Below the pieces are notes generated by a model that searched no databases, had not been told where the DNA came from, and was given only the letters and a program-made list of their open reading frames with translations. Below, piece by piece: positions 46,882-53,859 of a stretch of 64,000 nucleotides of DNA (position 1 is its first letter; each line of letters opens with the position of its first letter). The position numbers were made by a program, and so were the translations under genes. Origin of the DNA: an uncultured Tateyamaria sp. GTDB taxonomy: Bacteria; Pseudomonadota; Alphaproteobacteria; Rhodobacterales; Rhodobacteraceae. The DNA lies in the NCBI RefSeq assembly GCF_947488715.1, contig NZ_CANLAG010000010.1, forward strand, positions 1 to 64,000, in the 5' to 3' direction.

Positions 46882-48240
46882 ATGCTGACCAAGACCATTG
46901 CTGCGTCCGTTCTTGCCATGTCGGTCGCAATTGTCCCGGCGACGCGCGTCAGCGCAGATGCGGGCGATTTTGTTGCCGGAGCGATCATCGGCGGGCTTGT
47001 TGGACACGCTGCGACCAAGCAGAACCAGCGCAAGAAAGCGGCGACGCGCTCCTATTCGTCAAAGAAGACCTACAAACCACGCCTGCCATCGACCCAGGAG
47101 GGGCGCGAGATACAGGCATCGCTGAACTATTTCGGGTTCAATGCAGGTTCGGTCGACGGTCAATTGGGCAAGCGCTCGCGCAATGCGATTGCGTCTTACC
47201 AGGCTTATCTGGGCTATCCTTCGACCGGCGCGTTGACCCCATTTGAGCAAAACTTGCTCATCAGTTCGTACAACCGGGCACAGGCCGGTGGCTACTCGGT
47301 CACGCAACAGATCGCGGCCAATCCCGAAGGCACGCGTGGCCTGCTGAGAAACTACCGTGCCGAACTTGCCGGGCAACCCGCAGCTCCGGCGCAGACCATT
47401 GTGCTGGCGCCTCAACCTGCTGCACCTGCAGTCGGCACCACAACGACCACAACAGTGATTGCGGCCGCACCCCAGGCGGTCAATCCGGCCATAGCGCCTA
47501 CGGTGACAGAAACTGCAACGACGGCTTTGCCCAACTTTCTTGGCGGTGGGGCGCAACAGTCATTGGCATCGCACTGCAACACGGTGTCGTTGCTGACCAA
47601 CTCGAACGGCGGGTTCACGACTGCGGCTGCCATGACGGATCCAAACGTCGCGTTGAACGAACAATTTTGCCTCGCCCGGACCTACGCCATCGCCAAGAGC
47701 GAGGACATGATTTCGAAGGTGCAAGGGTTCACAAGCGATCAGATCGCGACCCAGTGCAAACAGTTTGGTCCCGCCATGCAGCAACACGTTGCCGCGCTGG
47801 CGCTCAAACCGCAGGGCGAAGTCGTGAGCGACGTGGCCGGGTTCATTCTGACAACCGGCATGTCACCAGCGCAATTGCAGGGCACGGCCCAGATTTGCAT
47901 GGGTGTTGGGTATCGGACAGATGACATGGATGTCGCGCTCGGCTCTGCCTTGATGCTCTATGCGATGGGGCAGCACGTGTATGGCGAGTTGATGGGCCAC
48001 CATCTGGCGCAAGGGTTTGGCACGTCCCAACGTGTTGACGCAGCACGTGTTTGGTATGCCGAAGGGCTGCGCGCTGTGGATCAGGGTCAGCCGACAGTGT
48101 TCGCCCCCGGTCAGCCAGAACGCACGGAACTGCTGCGCAAGGCGTCACTGAGCCTCGGCACCAACCAATCCGGGTTTGCACCAGCCCAACCGACTGTGCA
48201 GCCTGCCGCATTGCCCACATTCGGCATTATCAGCGAGTAA
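46882..48240 (+). CDS. Exported peptidoglycan-binding-like protein with long C-terminal domain
   Basis: A 452-residue paralogue of the protein at 37939-38556. It shares the signal peptide, DFVAGAIIGGLVGHAA, the basic Lys-rich linker, the peptidoglycan-binding repeat (GREIQASLNYFGFNAGSVDG QLGKRSRNAIASYQ) and GTRGLLRNYRAEL. An added Ala/Pro/Thr-rich linker leads to a C-terminal helical domain of about 230 residues (CLARTYAIAKSEDMI, YAMGQHVYGELMGHHLAQGF). GGAGGG precedes ATG 46882. A strong terminator follows. Confidence 0.85.
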   Translation: MLTKTIAASVLAMSVAIVPATRVSADAGDFVAGAIIGGLVGHAATKQNQRKKAATRSYSSKKTYKPRLPSTQEGREIQASLNYFGFNAGSVDGQLGKRSRNAIASYQAYLGYPSTGALTPFEQNLLISSYNRAQAGGYSVTQQIAANPEGTRGLLRNYRAELAGQPAAPAQTIVLAPQPAAPAVGTTTTTTVIAAAPQAVNPAIAPTVTETATTALPNFLGGGAQQSLASHCNTVSLLTNSNGGFTTAAAMTDPNVALNEQFCLARTYAIAKSEDMISKVQGFTSDQIATQCKQFGPAMQQHVAALALKPQGEVVSDVAGFILTTGMSPAQLQGTAQICMGVGYRTDDMDVALGSALMLYAMGQHVYGELMGHHLAQGFGTSQRVDAARVWYAEGLRAVDQGQPTVFAPGQPERTELLRKASLSLGTNQSGFAPAQPTVQPAALPTFGIISE

Positions 48241-48262
48241 GCGCATTCATTGCCACAAAGAT

Positions 48263-48291
48263 ACCGGAGCTGCCCACGGCTCCGGTTTTTC
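48263..48291 (+). terminator. Terminator after the peptidoglycan-binding gene
   Basis: ACCGGAGC and GCTCCGGT form a perfect 8-bp stem with an 8-nt loop, followed by TTTTTC. Confidence 0.9.
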
Positions 48292-48314
48292 TTTGAGATT
48301 TCGGTCTTGGCATC

Positions 48315-48338
48315 TGCGTCTTTCAGGGCTAAGACGCA
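48315..48338. other. Hairpin before tRNA-Leu
   Basis: TGCGTCTT and AAGACGCA are perfect inverted copies with an 8-nt loop, 18 bp before the tRNA. They may be part of the tRNA promoter region or a second terminator. Confidence 0.35.
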
Positions 48339-48356
48339 AAAACCAAGTCAAGGCGT

Positions 48357-48443
48357 GCGGCCGTGGCGGAATTGGTAGACGCGCAGCGTTGAGGTCGCTG
48401 TGGGGTAACACCCGTGGAAGTTCGAGTCTTCTCGGCCGCACCA
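48357..48443 (+). tRNA. tRNA-Leu (anticodon GAG)
   Basis: The acceptor stem GCGGCCG pairs with CGGCCGC, the anticodon stem CAGCG / CGCTG holds the loop TTGAGGT with anticodon GAG at 48391-48393, a long variable arm is present, and the CCA end is encoded (48441-48443). The 87-nt length fits a class II tRNA. It marks the left border of the prophage and its 3' end is the likely attachment site. Confidence 0.95.
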
Positions 48444-48485
48444 GAGAATGTGACAAAACAGTGGGTTGTGCTGGATGCCCTGTTT

Positions 48486-48506
48486 TATCCCCCAATCTAT
48501 CCCCCA
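48486..48506 (-). repeat. Tandem TATCCCCCA pair near the tRNA
   Basis: TATCCCCCA occurs at 48486 and again at 48498, exactly 12 bp apart, about 45 bp from the tRNA end. Short direct repeats at this place are typical of integrase arm-type or excisionase sites. The second copy overlaps the stop codon of the HTH gene. Confidence 0.45.
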
Positions 48507-48670
48507 GCGGTTTCGATGTGTGCGACCACTTCATCAGTCTTGAAGAAGCTGCAACCGCCTTTCTTGTAGATGCGGATGTACCCGGCTTTGGCCCACCGAT
48601 AGAGCGTTTTCGAGCTCACGCCGACGACGCCGACGCTTTGTTTAGGTCGAAATGTGGCTGGTGTGGTCAT
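48497..48670 (-). CDS. Small HTH protein, excisionase-like
   Basis: A 57-residue protein with a MerR/excisionase-type HTH: GVSSKTLYRWAKAGYIRIYK followed by FFKTDEVVAHIE. This is the size and layout of phage excisionases or helper DNA-binding proteins. It is the last gene of the leftward operon, nearest to the tRNA, which is where a directionality factor is expected. The gene upstream overlaps it (ATGA). Confidence 0.72.
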   Translation of the reverse strand: MTTPATFRPKQSVGVVGVSSKTLYRWAKAGYIRIYKKGGCSFFKTDEVVAHIETAGG

Positions 48671-48846
48671 GCGCGACCCTCGTGGCTTGGTGCGTCTGGC
48701 GACCGATCCGCCCGCTTGTTGAAGAGCTCGGCCATGTCCTCAACGACCTGATCGACGAGCTCGGCTTCGTCTGGCTCGTCTGTCGGCAGGTTCAGGATCC
48801 CGACTTGTGTCTCGCGCCAGTGGTGTTGAAAGTCCGCCCAGCTCAT
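48667..48846 (-). CDS. Small phage protein of unknown function
   Basis: A 59-residue acidic protein (SWADFQHHWRETQVGILN, DEAELVDQVVEDMAELFN). No family is recognised. ATG at 48846 overlaps the end of the upstream gene by 4 bp, and its stop overlaps the HTH gene, so it is one of seven coupled leftward genes. Confidence 0.6.
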   Translation of the reverse strand: MSWADFQHHWRETQVGILNLPTDEPDEAELVDQVVEDMAELFNKRADRSPDAPSHEGRA

Positions 48847-49523
48847 GCGGCATACTCCAGCATGACAGAGCCCGCCCATTGCTGAGCCGCGGCCTGCATC
48901 ATCCCCGGAAAGCTGCGAGAGCGTAGGCGGGCGCGCTCTGGCCCAGGTGGCATACGGTGGACCTTGTTCCATGGCCGCCATTCGAGGCTCTCTCGCTCTG
49001 GTTCTGTCAGCCGCTCTGTCTCGCGAAGAGGCGGGAGGCCGCGGAGATACCAGCCCGTTGACTTGTACTGTGGCTCGCCAAACCAGAAGGGCTGCACCAT
49101 CTGCGGGGCCGGCAGATCTTCGGGCATACGATCGCGCGCAAGGTCATTCATTTCCGGGTTTTCGATCGCGACCCGCTCGATCGGCGCATCCCAGCAAGCG
49201 GTGAAGACGCTGACCCCCAGCTCGAACTCTTCTTTGAGGTCGGTCCAAGAGCGGCCCTTCGGCAGTTTCTTTGGCGGCGTCCACTTTCCCGCGCCAGACA
49301 TCCACCGACGCCCCGACCGGCAAAGGCGGGTGCAGGGCGGATGCATAACCGCCAGCAAATCCCAGCCCTCCTCGAGGATGCCGCCGCGTATGTCGCAAAC
49401 GATGTGGCGGTTTGACCGGTCCTCGGCTGGTTCAACATCGCAGGACCACACGTCGTGTCCCAATGCGGCGAACGCCTTCCGCGCGATGCCCGAGGTTTCA
49501 CATCCGACGAGAATGCGCATCAT
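48843..49523 (-). CDS. Phage protein resembling C5-cytosine DNA methyltransferases
   Basis: A 226-residue protein. ILVGCETSGIARKAFAALGHDVWSCDVEPAE looks like SAM motif I with the acidic end of strand 2, and DLLAVMHPPCTRL holds a Pro-Cys like motif IV of C5 methyltransferases. The later catalytic motifs and target domain are not clear, so activity is uncertain. Similar proteins are common in phages. It may protect phage DNA from host restriction. Confidence 0.6.
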   Translation of the reverse strand: MMRILVGCETSGIARKAFAALGHDVWSCDVEPAEDRSNRHIVCDIRGGILEEGWDLLAVMHPPCTRLCRSGRRWMSGAGKWTPPKKLPKGRSWTDLKEEFELGVSVFTACWDAPIERVAIENPEMNDLARDRMPEDLPAPQMVQPFWFGEPQYKSTGWYLRGLPPLRETERLTEPERESLEWRPWNKVHRMPPGPERARLRSRSFPGMMQAAAQQWAGSVMLEYAA

Positions 49524-49741
49524 GCCACACCCCCGATCGGGGGATAGATCGTGATAAACCCGTCATCCTCGATGTCGCCGCCGCGCGCTGGGCAATCCGG
49601 GTGAACCGTGCCGCCCGGACAGCCACATTCGGGCCAGAGTGGGCACTCGAAGCTCTGTACGTCGCCGGACAGGGCGAACCCTGCAACCGGCGACGCTTGC
49701 CGTCCGTGAGTGGTAGTCGGCAGTTCGTTCCCAGCGCTCAT
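49520..49741 (-). CDS. Small Cys-rich phage protein
   Basis: A 73-residue protein with CPLWPECGCPGG and HPDCPARGG, four cysteines and a histidine that could bind zinc. No family recognised. It overlaps its neighbours by 4 bp on both sides. Confidence 0.5.
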   Translation of the reverse strand: MSAGNELPTTTHGRQASPVAGFALSGDVQSFECPLWPECGCPGGTVHPDCPARGGDIEDDGFITIYPPIGGVA

Positions 49742-50022
49742 GACAACACCAGCTCGTATTGACCGGCGGGCAGCCGCAGGGCTTTGCCGCGCATGTCCAC
49801 GACATCAATCCCCCGGGTGCCGAACTCGCGGCCCCGGACAAAGCCCCGCTCGGGGTGGTGTGTGGGAGAGCGTTGAAACCGGACCTCATCGCCGATCTCG
49901 GGGAATGGAAAAGACGCCCCCAAAGCCGAGGACACAAGGCTCGGGGGCGCAGGCGTACCGCGCGGCGAAGTGGTGATTTCAGACGCGGTGGCAGGTAACC
50001 AGCGGGTGCGGAACATCATCAT
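49738..50022 (-). CDS. Small phage protein of unknown function
   Basis: A 94-residue protein with a small beta-rich C-terminal part (GDEVRFQRSPTHHPERGFVRG, GIDVVDMRGKALRLPAGQYE). No family recognised. It overlaps genes on both sides in the leftward operon. Confidence 0.5.
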   Translation of the reverse strand: MMMFRTRWLPATASEITTSPRGTPAPPSLVSSALGASFPFPEIGDEVRFQRSPTHHPERGFVRGREFGTRGIDVVDMRGKALRLPAGQYELVLS

Positions 50023-50330
50023 GACACCACCTCCCAGCGTGGGCGCTCAGGCTCGGGCGGCGTGATGCCCGCGGCTTCGAGGATGTTTGAGGCGGCGCGC
50101 AGCCAGTTCCGGGGCAGGTCCTGTCTGTCCTCTGCCATCGCCGGTACACCAAAGACCTGAATTTCGTAGAGGCAGGGTCGATGGGGCGTCGGCAGGTCCG
50201 CCGCATAGTCCCAACGCCCGCCGTTGTTCTGGCAGAGGTTCTGAAGCGCCAGCAACCGGCTCCCCTCTGGTACCATCTGCAAGAGAGTGACCGTGTTTTG
50301 GATGGTGTCGATGTTCACAGAGATGCTCAT
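50019..50330 (-). CDS. Small phage protein of unknown function
   Basis: A 103-residue protein (SISVNIDTIQNTVTLLQMVP, NNGGRWDYAADLPT, PRNWLRAASNILEAAGITPP). No family recognised. ATG at 50330 overlaps the stop of the upstream gene. Confidence 0.55.
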   Translation of the reverse strand: MSISVNIDTIQNTVTLLQMVPEGSRLLALQNLCQNNGGRWDYAADLPTPHRPCLYEIQVFGVPAMAEDRQDLPRNWLRAASNILEAAGITPPEPERPRWEVVS

Positions 50331-50599
50331 GCCTCCGCCCCCAACATGTCGATCTCGAGGAGACCTTCGTTTGTGATGATGGCTGTGCGTGTCGGCTTGC
50401 GTCCGCTCCGATCGAGGAGGCAGGCGTAGCGCAACCAGGTCACCACTATGCTCGAGTGCTCTTGGGTGCAGTCGGGGTGCTGGCCGACCCAAACGGTGCC
50501 GCGATGGGCGGAAACTTCTTTCAAGCCCCCATGGTTGATCGACTTGTGCGCGTCGATCAGGGCGGCAGCTTGGACGTTGGTGAGGTGCGATCTGCTCAT
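50327..50599 (-). CDS. First gene of the leftward phage operon, unknown function
   Basis: A 90-residue protein with two likely strands and helices (LTNVQAAALIDAHKSINHGG, SSIVVTWLRYACLLDRSG). A copy of the prophage 18-mer (two mismatches) lies 23 bp before its start, on the opposite strand. It leads seven overlapping genes down to 48497. Confidence 0.55.
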   Translation of the reverse strand: MSRSHLTNVQAAALIDAHKSINHGGLKEVSAHRGTVWVGQHPDCTQEHSSIVVTWLRYACLLDRSGRKPTRTAIITNEGLLEIDMLGAEA

Positions 50600-50621
50600 G
50601 AGGTTGCCCCCAGCAGAGTGC

Positions 50622-50639
50622 GGGAAACCGCCAGAGGAT
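50622..50639 (+). repeat. Prophage 18-mer, copy E (two mismatches)
   Basis: GGGAAACCGCCAGAGGAT differs from GGGGAACCGCCAGAGGAA at two positions. It lies 23 bp upstream of the leftward operon start, at the boundary with the immunity region. Confidence 0.6.
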
Positions 50640-50748
50640 AGGAGAAAACCCGCGGGGCATCGTGGGGGCACGACACGCCCGCGGGGTGAGCGAAGGTGTT
50701 ATCAGCACCGTCACTCGCTTCATTCCGCCCAACCCAAGAAAGAGCAAA

Positions 50749-50865
50749 ATGAAACATCTGAGAGACCTTCGCCTCATGATCGAGACAATCTACATCAATC
50801 CCGCCCTGACCGTGTTCCTCGCCATTGCCGTGCTGGGAGTGCTCGCCATCTGGCGTCTGTCCTGA
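50749..50865 (+). CDS. Small single-helix membrane protein
   Basis: A 38-residue protein: a basic start (KHLRDLRLM) and one hydrophobic helix (ALTVFLAIAVLGVLAIWRL). Several phages have such peptides next to immunity. Only a weak Shine-Dalgarno sequence is visible, so the call is tentative. Confidence 0.45.
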   Translation: MKHLRDLRLMIETIYINPALTVFLAIAVLGVLAIWRLS

Positions 50866-50914
50866 AATCAAGTTGGTGTGCTGCATCGCGGCCTCCTGTG
50901 TTCGAAAGCCAGTA

Positions 50915-50929
50915 TTAGCTAATAGCTAA
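50915..50929. promoter_or_regulatory. Immunity operator 1, TTAGCTAATAGCTAA
   Basis: A 15-bp near-perfect palindrome (single central base). A second copy is 34 bp downstream and a third, as its reverse complement, abuts the start of the Cro-like gene at 53034-53048. The copies sit in intergenic regions next to start sites, as phage repressor operators do. Confidence 0.82.
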
Positions 50930-50948
50930 TCTTCGTGCAATACAATAA

Positions 50949-50963
50949 TTAGCTAATAGCTAA
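50949..50963. promoter_or_regulatory. Immunity operator 2, TTAGCTAATAGCTAA
   Basis: Identical core to operator 1, here inside a longer palindrome that extends 3 bases on both sides (50946-50966). It lies 17 bp before the start of the gene at 50980, so it should control that promoter. Confidence 0.82.
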
Positions 50964-50979
50964 TTACGAGATTTTCAGT

Positions 50980-51828
50980 ATGGGAATGGCTAAACCCTGC
51001 TCACTTGATGTTGTGCGCTTGGCTACAGTTGATCGAGGTTTGGTGATACGGTTCCAAGCAGCAAGCCTATTGAAACAGGGACTGTCAAAGATGCGGCACG
51101 ATGAACTCGAGATGATCGCAGTGGGCTGTCGAGCAGAGCTTCGTTCTATGGGCGTCGAGTTGCAGGTGTCACAGAATTTCGAGGAAATCCGGGGCGAATT
51201 CGCACAGCTCGACAAGGACTTGGGACCGGCAGGGGATCCTGCGAGCTTGTTGTTGACCAGAGCCAACTCGTTCTGGATTTTTGCCACCAAGGACGGTCTC
51301 CCGATCCTGGGGTTTGCTGTTCGCATGGACGACTTGGTCGATGAAGATGCGCAGGCCTTTCTCATTCGCTCGCTGCATGTGATTTTTGGGGTTCAGGTCA
51401 CCAGGACAGCCTTCAGCATTTTCGCAGGTCGCCATTGGGGAAAGGCAGCGTACTTCGGCGATCTCAAAGCGAACATGCGCAATGGCTTGGCCACAGATGG
51501 CGGAAAAATCATACGTTTGACGTTTGCATATGCCCACTACCGAGCGTTCACGGACTTCGGTTCGAACATCCACTACTGTTTTTTGAGAGCTAAGGATCGG
51601 GCAAAAGGCGCCAGCTATGGTTTCCTGGAAGGAGAGCCTTTCGATTGGGAAACAGACCGTAGCATCTACCAGGACGGCAATCCAGAATGGATCATGCAAA
51701 CCCGTCGTGAACGCCTACCGTCACTCTTGGCCGATGCTGCCAAGCTCCTGCCGCAGTGGGAGGGGTTCGCAGTAGATAAGAAGCAGCGGCTCGGAGTTGT
51801 CGACAACTCGGCACGCCGCTCGAAGTAG
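50980..51828 (+). CDS. Operator-controlled phage protein of unknown function
   Basis: A 282-residue protein of no recognised family. The centre has FWIFATKDGLPILGFAVRMDDLVDEDAQ and HVIFGVQVTRTAFSIFAGRHW, which loosely look like an acetyltransferase- or regulator-like alpha/beta fold. Two repressor operators lie in front of its start, so it is controlled by the prophage repressor. Its 3' end overlaps the convergent XRE-like gene by 108 bp on the other strand. Confidence 0.6.
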   Translation: MGMAKPCSLDVVRLATVDRGLVIRFQAASLLKQGLSKMRHDELEMIAVGCRAELRSMGVELQVSQNFEEIRGEFAQLDKDLGPAGDPASLLLTRANSFWIFATKDGLPILGFAVRMDDLVDEDAQAFLIRSLHVIFGVQVTRTAFSIFAGRHWGKAAYFGDLKANMRNGLATDGGKIIRLTFAYAHYRAFTDFGSNIHYCFLRAKDRAKGASYGFLEGEPFDWETDRSIYQDGNPEWIMQTRRERLPSLLADAAKLLPQWEGFAVDKKQRLGVVDNSARRSK

Positions 51829-52425
51829 CGGAATGCGCATCACGCGGGGGCTTGAAGGATAGAGCGCCATAAATGTGCCGTCTGGCTCGCTAGTCGCCCC
51901 AGCTGACCATGCTCTACGATGCCACTCAAATATGCGACGACGTCTGTCTAACGGCCACGATTCGTATTCCAGTTGAAGGACGACCGCATCTGTAGTCTGT
52001 GCCTTCTCGGCTAAGTATGAGCGTGGCCCAACCTTTTGCAGGCGTGTTTTGCCTCGGATCGGTTTTCTGTAAGTGTCGCAGAAGTCGATGATGTCGGCAA
52101 AGTTCCCTATCGGTGTCTCATTGCCTTGGTATCTTGAAAAGAATGCACCGACGCCTGGCCTGTCAACGGTTGAAGGCGGAGGTGGGAGTAGATCGTTTAA
52201 CCCGATCCCCAACGCGGTACACAAACGCCAGAGCGAGATCACGCCAGGTCCGTGACTGCTGTCACCAAAGCCACCGGACCATATCTTCTGGGCTTGCGAG
52301 TGTGCGCAATTGCAGTCGTCTGACAAGCGCCGCAGGCTCTTGTATGGAGATGCTTGGAAGGCCGACCTAAATCGGGCGGCGAGGACCGACGTGGGGCGAC
52401 TGTCGGATGGATCAAGATCAAACAT
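51721..52425 (-). CDS. XRE-like phage regulator with C-terminal effector domain
   Basis: A 234-residue protein. The N-terminal half has a loose XRE-type HTH (AARFRSAFQASPYKSLRRLSDD, SQAQKIWSGGFG, VISLWRLCTALGIGLNDLLP). The C-terminal half (LLRAACRVVDNSEPLLLIYCEPL) may be a PAS-like effector domain. ATG at 52425 with AAGGGG upstream and TATAAA just before it is preferred. The last 108 bp are antisense to the neighbouring gene; GAGTTGTCGACAACTC (51794-51809), a 16-bp perfect palindrome, lies in the overlap. Confidence 0.6.
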   Translation of the reverse strand: MFDLDPSDSRPTSVLAARFRSAFQASPYKSLRRLSDDCNCAHSQAQKIWSGGFGDSSHGPGVISLWRLCTALGIGLNDLLPPPPSTVDRPGVGAFFSRYQGNETPIGNFADIIDFCDTYRKPIRGKTRLQKVGPRSYLAEKAQTTDAVVLQLEYESWPLDRRRRIFEWHRRAWSAGATSEPDGTFMALYPSSPRVMRIPLLRAACRVVDNSEPLLLIYCEPLPLRQELGSIGQE

Positions 52426-52580
52426 GCCCCTTTTTATAGTCAAATTTGCAACCTTAGCAAGAGGCTGTGGCAAGTAACTGATTGAGTTCTTGCAATATTG
52501 CCTATTGGCTAAAAAAGAGATTTGACGCGAAACAGCGACACTCGCCAAGGTGGCAAAATGCCTTTGTTCAGGAGTTTTTT

Positions 52581-52736
52581 ATGGCCAGTGCCGAGTTAGA
52601 AGAATTGTATTTGAAGCTCAGCCCGCAGTGCCGCCAACATCTTCTTCGGTATCTACGGAGTCTTGCTGCGCTCGAAGAAAGCGAGCGAACTCGAGAAGCT
52701 GGGTTTGACGTTCCGAGCTCAACTCATCAAACATAG
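52581..52736 (+). CDS. Small helical protein antisense to the repressor gene
   Basis: A 51-residue protein with an acidic amphipathic start (ASAELEELYLKLSP) and a basic Leu-rich helix (RQHLLRYLRSLAALEESER). GGAG lies 7 nt before its ATG. It overlaps the 3' end of the repressor gene by 119 bp on the other strand. Both frames look protein-like, and both use a rxxLLxxxRxL pattern. It could be an antirepressor-like peptide; this is speculation. Confidence 0.45.
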   Translation: MASAELEELYLKLSPQCRQHLLRYLRSLAALEESERTREAGFDVPSSTHQT

Positions 52737-52965
52737 ACTGAACCTCCGCGAGCTCGTCGGACAGGTTTTGATCATCCACAAAAAGCTCGTGGTGTTCGAT
52801 CTGCAAAACCGACGCTATGCGCTCGATCAGGTGGTTGTTTAGGTTTTTTTTGCCGCGCTCGATTTCCGACAGGTGGGGTGCTGAGATGCCTATCTTTCCA
52901 GCCATCTCTTCGAGCGTCCAGCTCTTGGCGTTTCTTAGCTCTCGGATACGAATTTGTAGCTGCAT
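52618..52965 (-). CDS. XRE-family phage repressor (CI-like)
   Basis: A 115-residue protein: QLQIRIRELRNAKSWTLEEMAGKIGISAPHLSEIERGKKNLN is a canonical XRE HTH; the C-terminal part is an acidic amphipathic tail for dimerisation. It has no LexA-like S24 domain. ATG at 52965 is chosen for the HTH start. It is divergent from the Cro-like gene, and a degenerate operator covers its own start, so it likely represses both directions. Confidence 0.8.
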   Translation of the reverse strand: MQLQIRIRELRNAKSWTLEEMAGKIGISAPHLSEIERGKKNLNNHLIERIASVLQIEHHELFVDDQNLSDELAEVQSMFDELSSERQTQLLEFARFLRAQQDSVDTEEDVGGTAG

Positions 52966-52966
52966 G

Positions 52967-52980
52967 CTAAGCTGATAGCA
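52967..52980 (-). promoter_or_regulatory. Degenerate immunity operator at the repressor start
   Basis: Read leftward, TGCTATCAGCTTAGC matches TTAGCTATTAGCTAA at most positions of its core (GCTAT, AGCT, A). It sits directly before the repressor start, which fits autoregulation. A further weak copy is TTGCCTATTGGCTAA at about 52497-52511. Confidence 0.45.
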
Positions 52981-53033
52981 GCCCGGCGCGTTGGGTTGAA
53001 TTTGCAAATGGCGAATTCCTTGTTGAAAAGACT

Positions 53034-53048
53034 TTAGCTATTAGCTAA
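53034..53048. promoter_or_regulatory. Immunity operator 3, TTAGCTATTAGCTAA
   Basis: The reverse complement of operators 1 and 2, extended by one base on each side (53033-53049). It ends directly at the ATG of the Cro-like gene and lies between the divergent repressor and Cro-like genes. Confidence 0.82.
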
Positions 53049-53291
53049 ATGCAGAGCATGTCACTTCTGTCCGATTTCCTCAAGACACAGGTCCGATCTC
53101 AGTTTGCGGAGCGTGTTGGCATCAGCGGAGCCTACCTCTCTCAGCTCTCGTCTGGTCTGCGAACGCCCAGCCTCGAGGTTGCGTCGGCAATAGAACGAGA
53201 GACTGGCGGGGCCGTTCCCATGCAGAGTTGGGGTAAAGAGCACAGTTCATGTTCTCCATCATCCATTGCCTGTCTTTCGGAGGCGTCGTGA
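53049..53291 (+). CDS. Cro/YdaS-like HTH regulator
   Basis: An 80-residue protein with the HTH LLSDFLKTQVRSQFAERVGISGAYLSQLSSGLRTPSLEVASAIERETGG-type pattern (read in parts). Such small divergent HTH proteins act as Cro in lambdoid phages. An operator abuts the ATG at 53049; a second in-frame ATG at 53058 is possible. The C-terminal 25 residues are low in structure. Confidence 0.72.
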   Translation: MQSMSLLSDFLKTQVRSQFAERVGISGAYLSQLSSGLRTPSLEVASAIERETGGAVPMQSWGKEHSSCSPSSIACLSEAS

Positions 53292-53400
53292 TGCTCGTGG
53301 AGTTCTTGCCTACCTGCAAAGTGGCGGGATCGAACGCCGCCTGGCAAGGTCGGGAAAACCTGACCAGTCGGCGCTGGGCGCAAGGGCGCAAGGCTCCGTC

Positions 53401-53517
53401 TTACCCCCGAAGAGTGCGGGCCAACACAATCAACAGAACCAGTATCACAATCACCATGTGCGTTGGGGTTTGCTCGACGGTTTCTACGGCGAGCGGCAGC
53501 TCGGACAGGTCATTCAT
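53401..53517 (-). CDS. Small membrane peptide
   Basis: A 38-residue protein: an acidic start (NDLSELPLAVETVEQ) and one strong hydrophobic helix (HMVIVILVLLIVLA) before a basic end (RTLRG). AGGAG lies 8-12 nt before the ATG at 53517. Function unknown. It lies in a gap (53292-53688) in which the other frames are not convincing. Confidence 0.5.
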   Translation of the reverse strand: MNDLSELPLAVETVEQTPTHMVIVILVLLIVLARTLRG

Positions 53518-53637
53518 CCTGCGTTTCTCCTATTTGGGCGGGATGAATATGCGCGGCGGGGAGATTGGGACGGCCCCGCTGCGCAACAACATCTCGCAGT
53601 TTCAGTGCGGAACAGGTTGTGGGGATTCGCTTAGGCG

Positions 53638-53655
53638 TTCCTCTGGCGGTTCCCC
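53638..53655 (-). repeat. Prophage 18-mer, copy D
   Basis: The exact 18-mer GGGGAACCGCCAGAGGAA on the minus strand, at the boundary between the immunity genes and the replication module. In its own orientation it would encode GEPPEE in an open but unconvincing leftward frame. Confidence 0.9.
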
Positions 53656-53688
53656 ATCCTCCTGTGAGTATGGGTGTGCGTCACCGCC

Positions 53689-53859
53689 ATGCGTGATGGG
53701 GTTGGAATCGTTTCCTCCCAAGCCACAGACCGAACGACAAGATTTCGCGGCAACGACCGCACCAACGGGCCGCAAGAGCCCGCTTCTAGGCACCTTCAAA
53801 CCTATTGGAGCACGAGCATGTATCAGCGACGAGGGGCGTCGCGGGGCGGTGAGCTATGA
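53689..53859 (+). CDS. Possible small phage protein upstream of the replication genes
   Basis: A 56-residue basic frame (RDGVGIVSSQATDRTTRFRG, QTYWSTSMYQRRGASRGGEL) whose stop overlaps the next start (ATGA). The overlap and reading direction fit the operon, but codon use is not decisive and the Shine-Dalgarno sequence is poor. Confidence 0.35.
   Translation: MRDGVGIVSSQATDRTTRFRGNDRTNGPQEPASRHLQTYWSTSMYQRRGASRGGEL

Noticed and set aside
48247-48534. A leftward frame across the tRNA-Leu gene
   Set aside because: It is translated from tRNA sequence and is a known artefact around class II tRNA genes.
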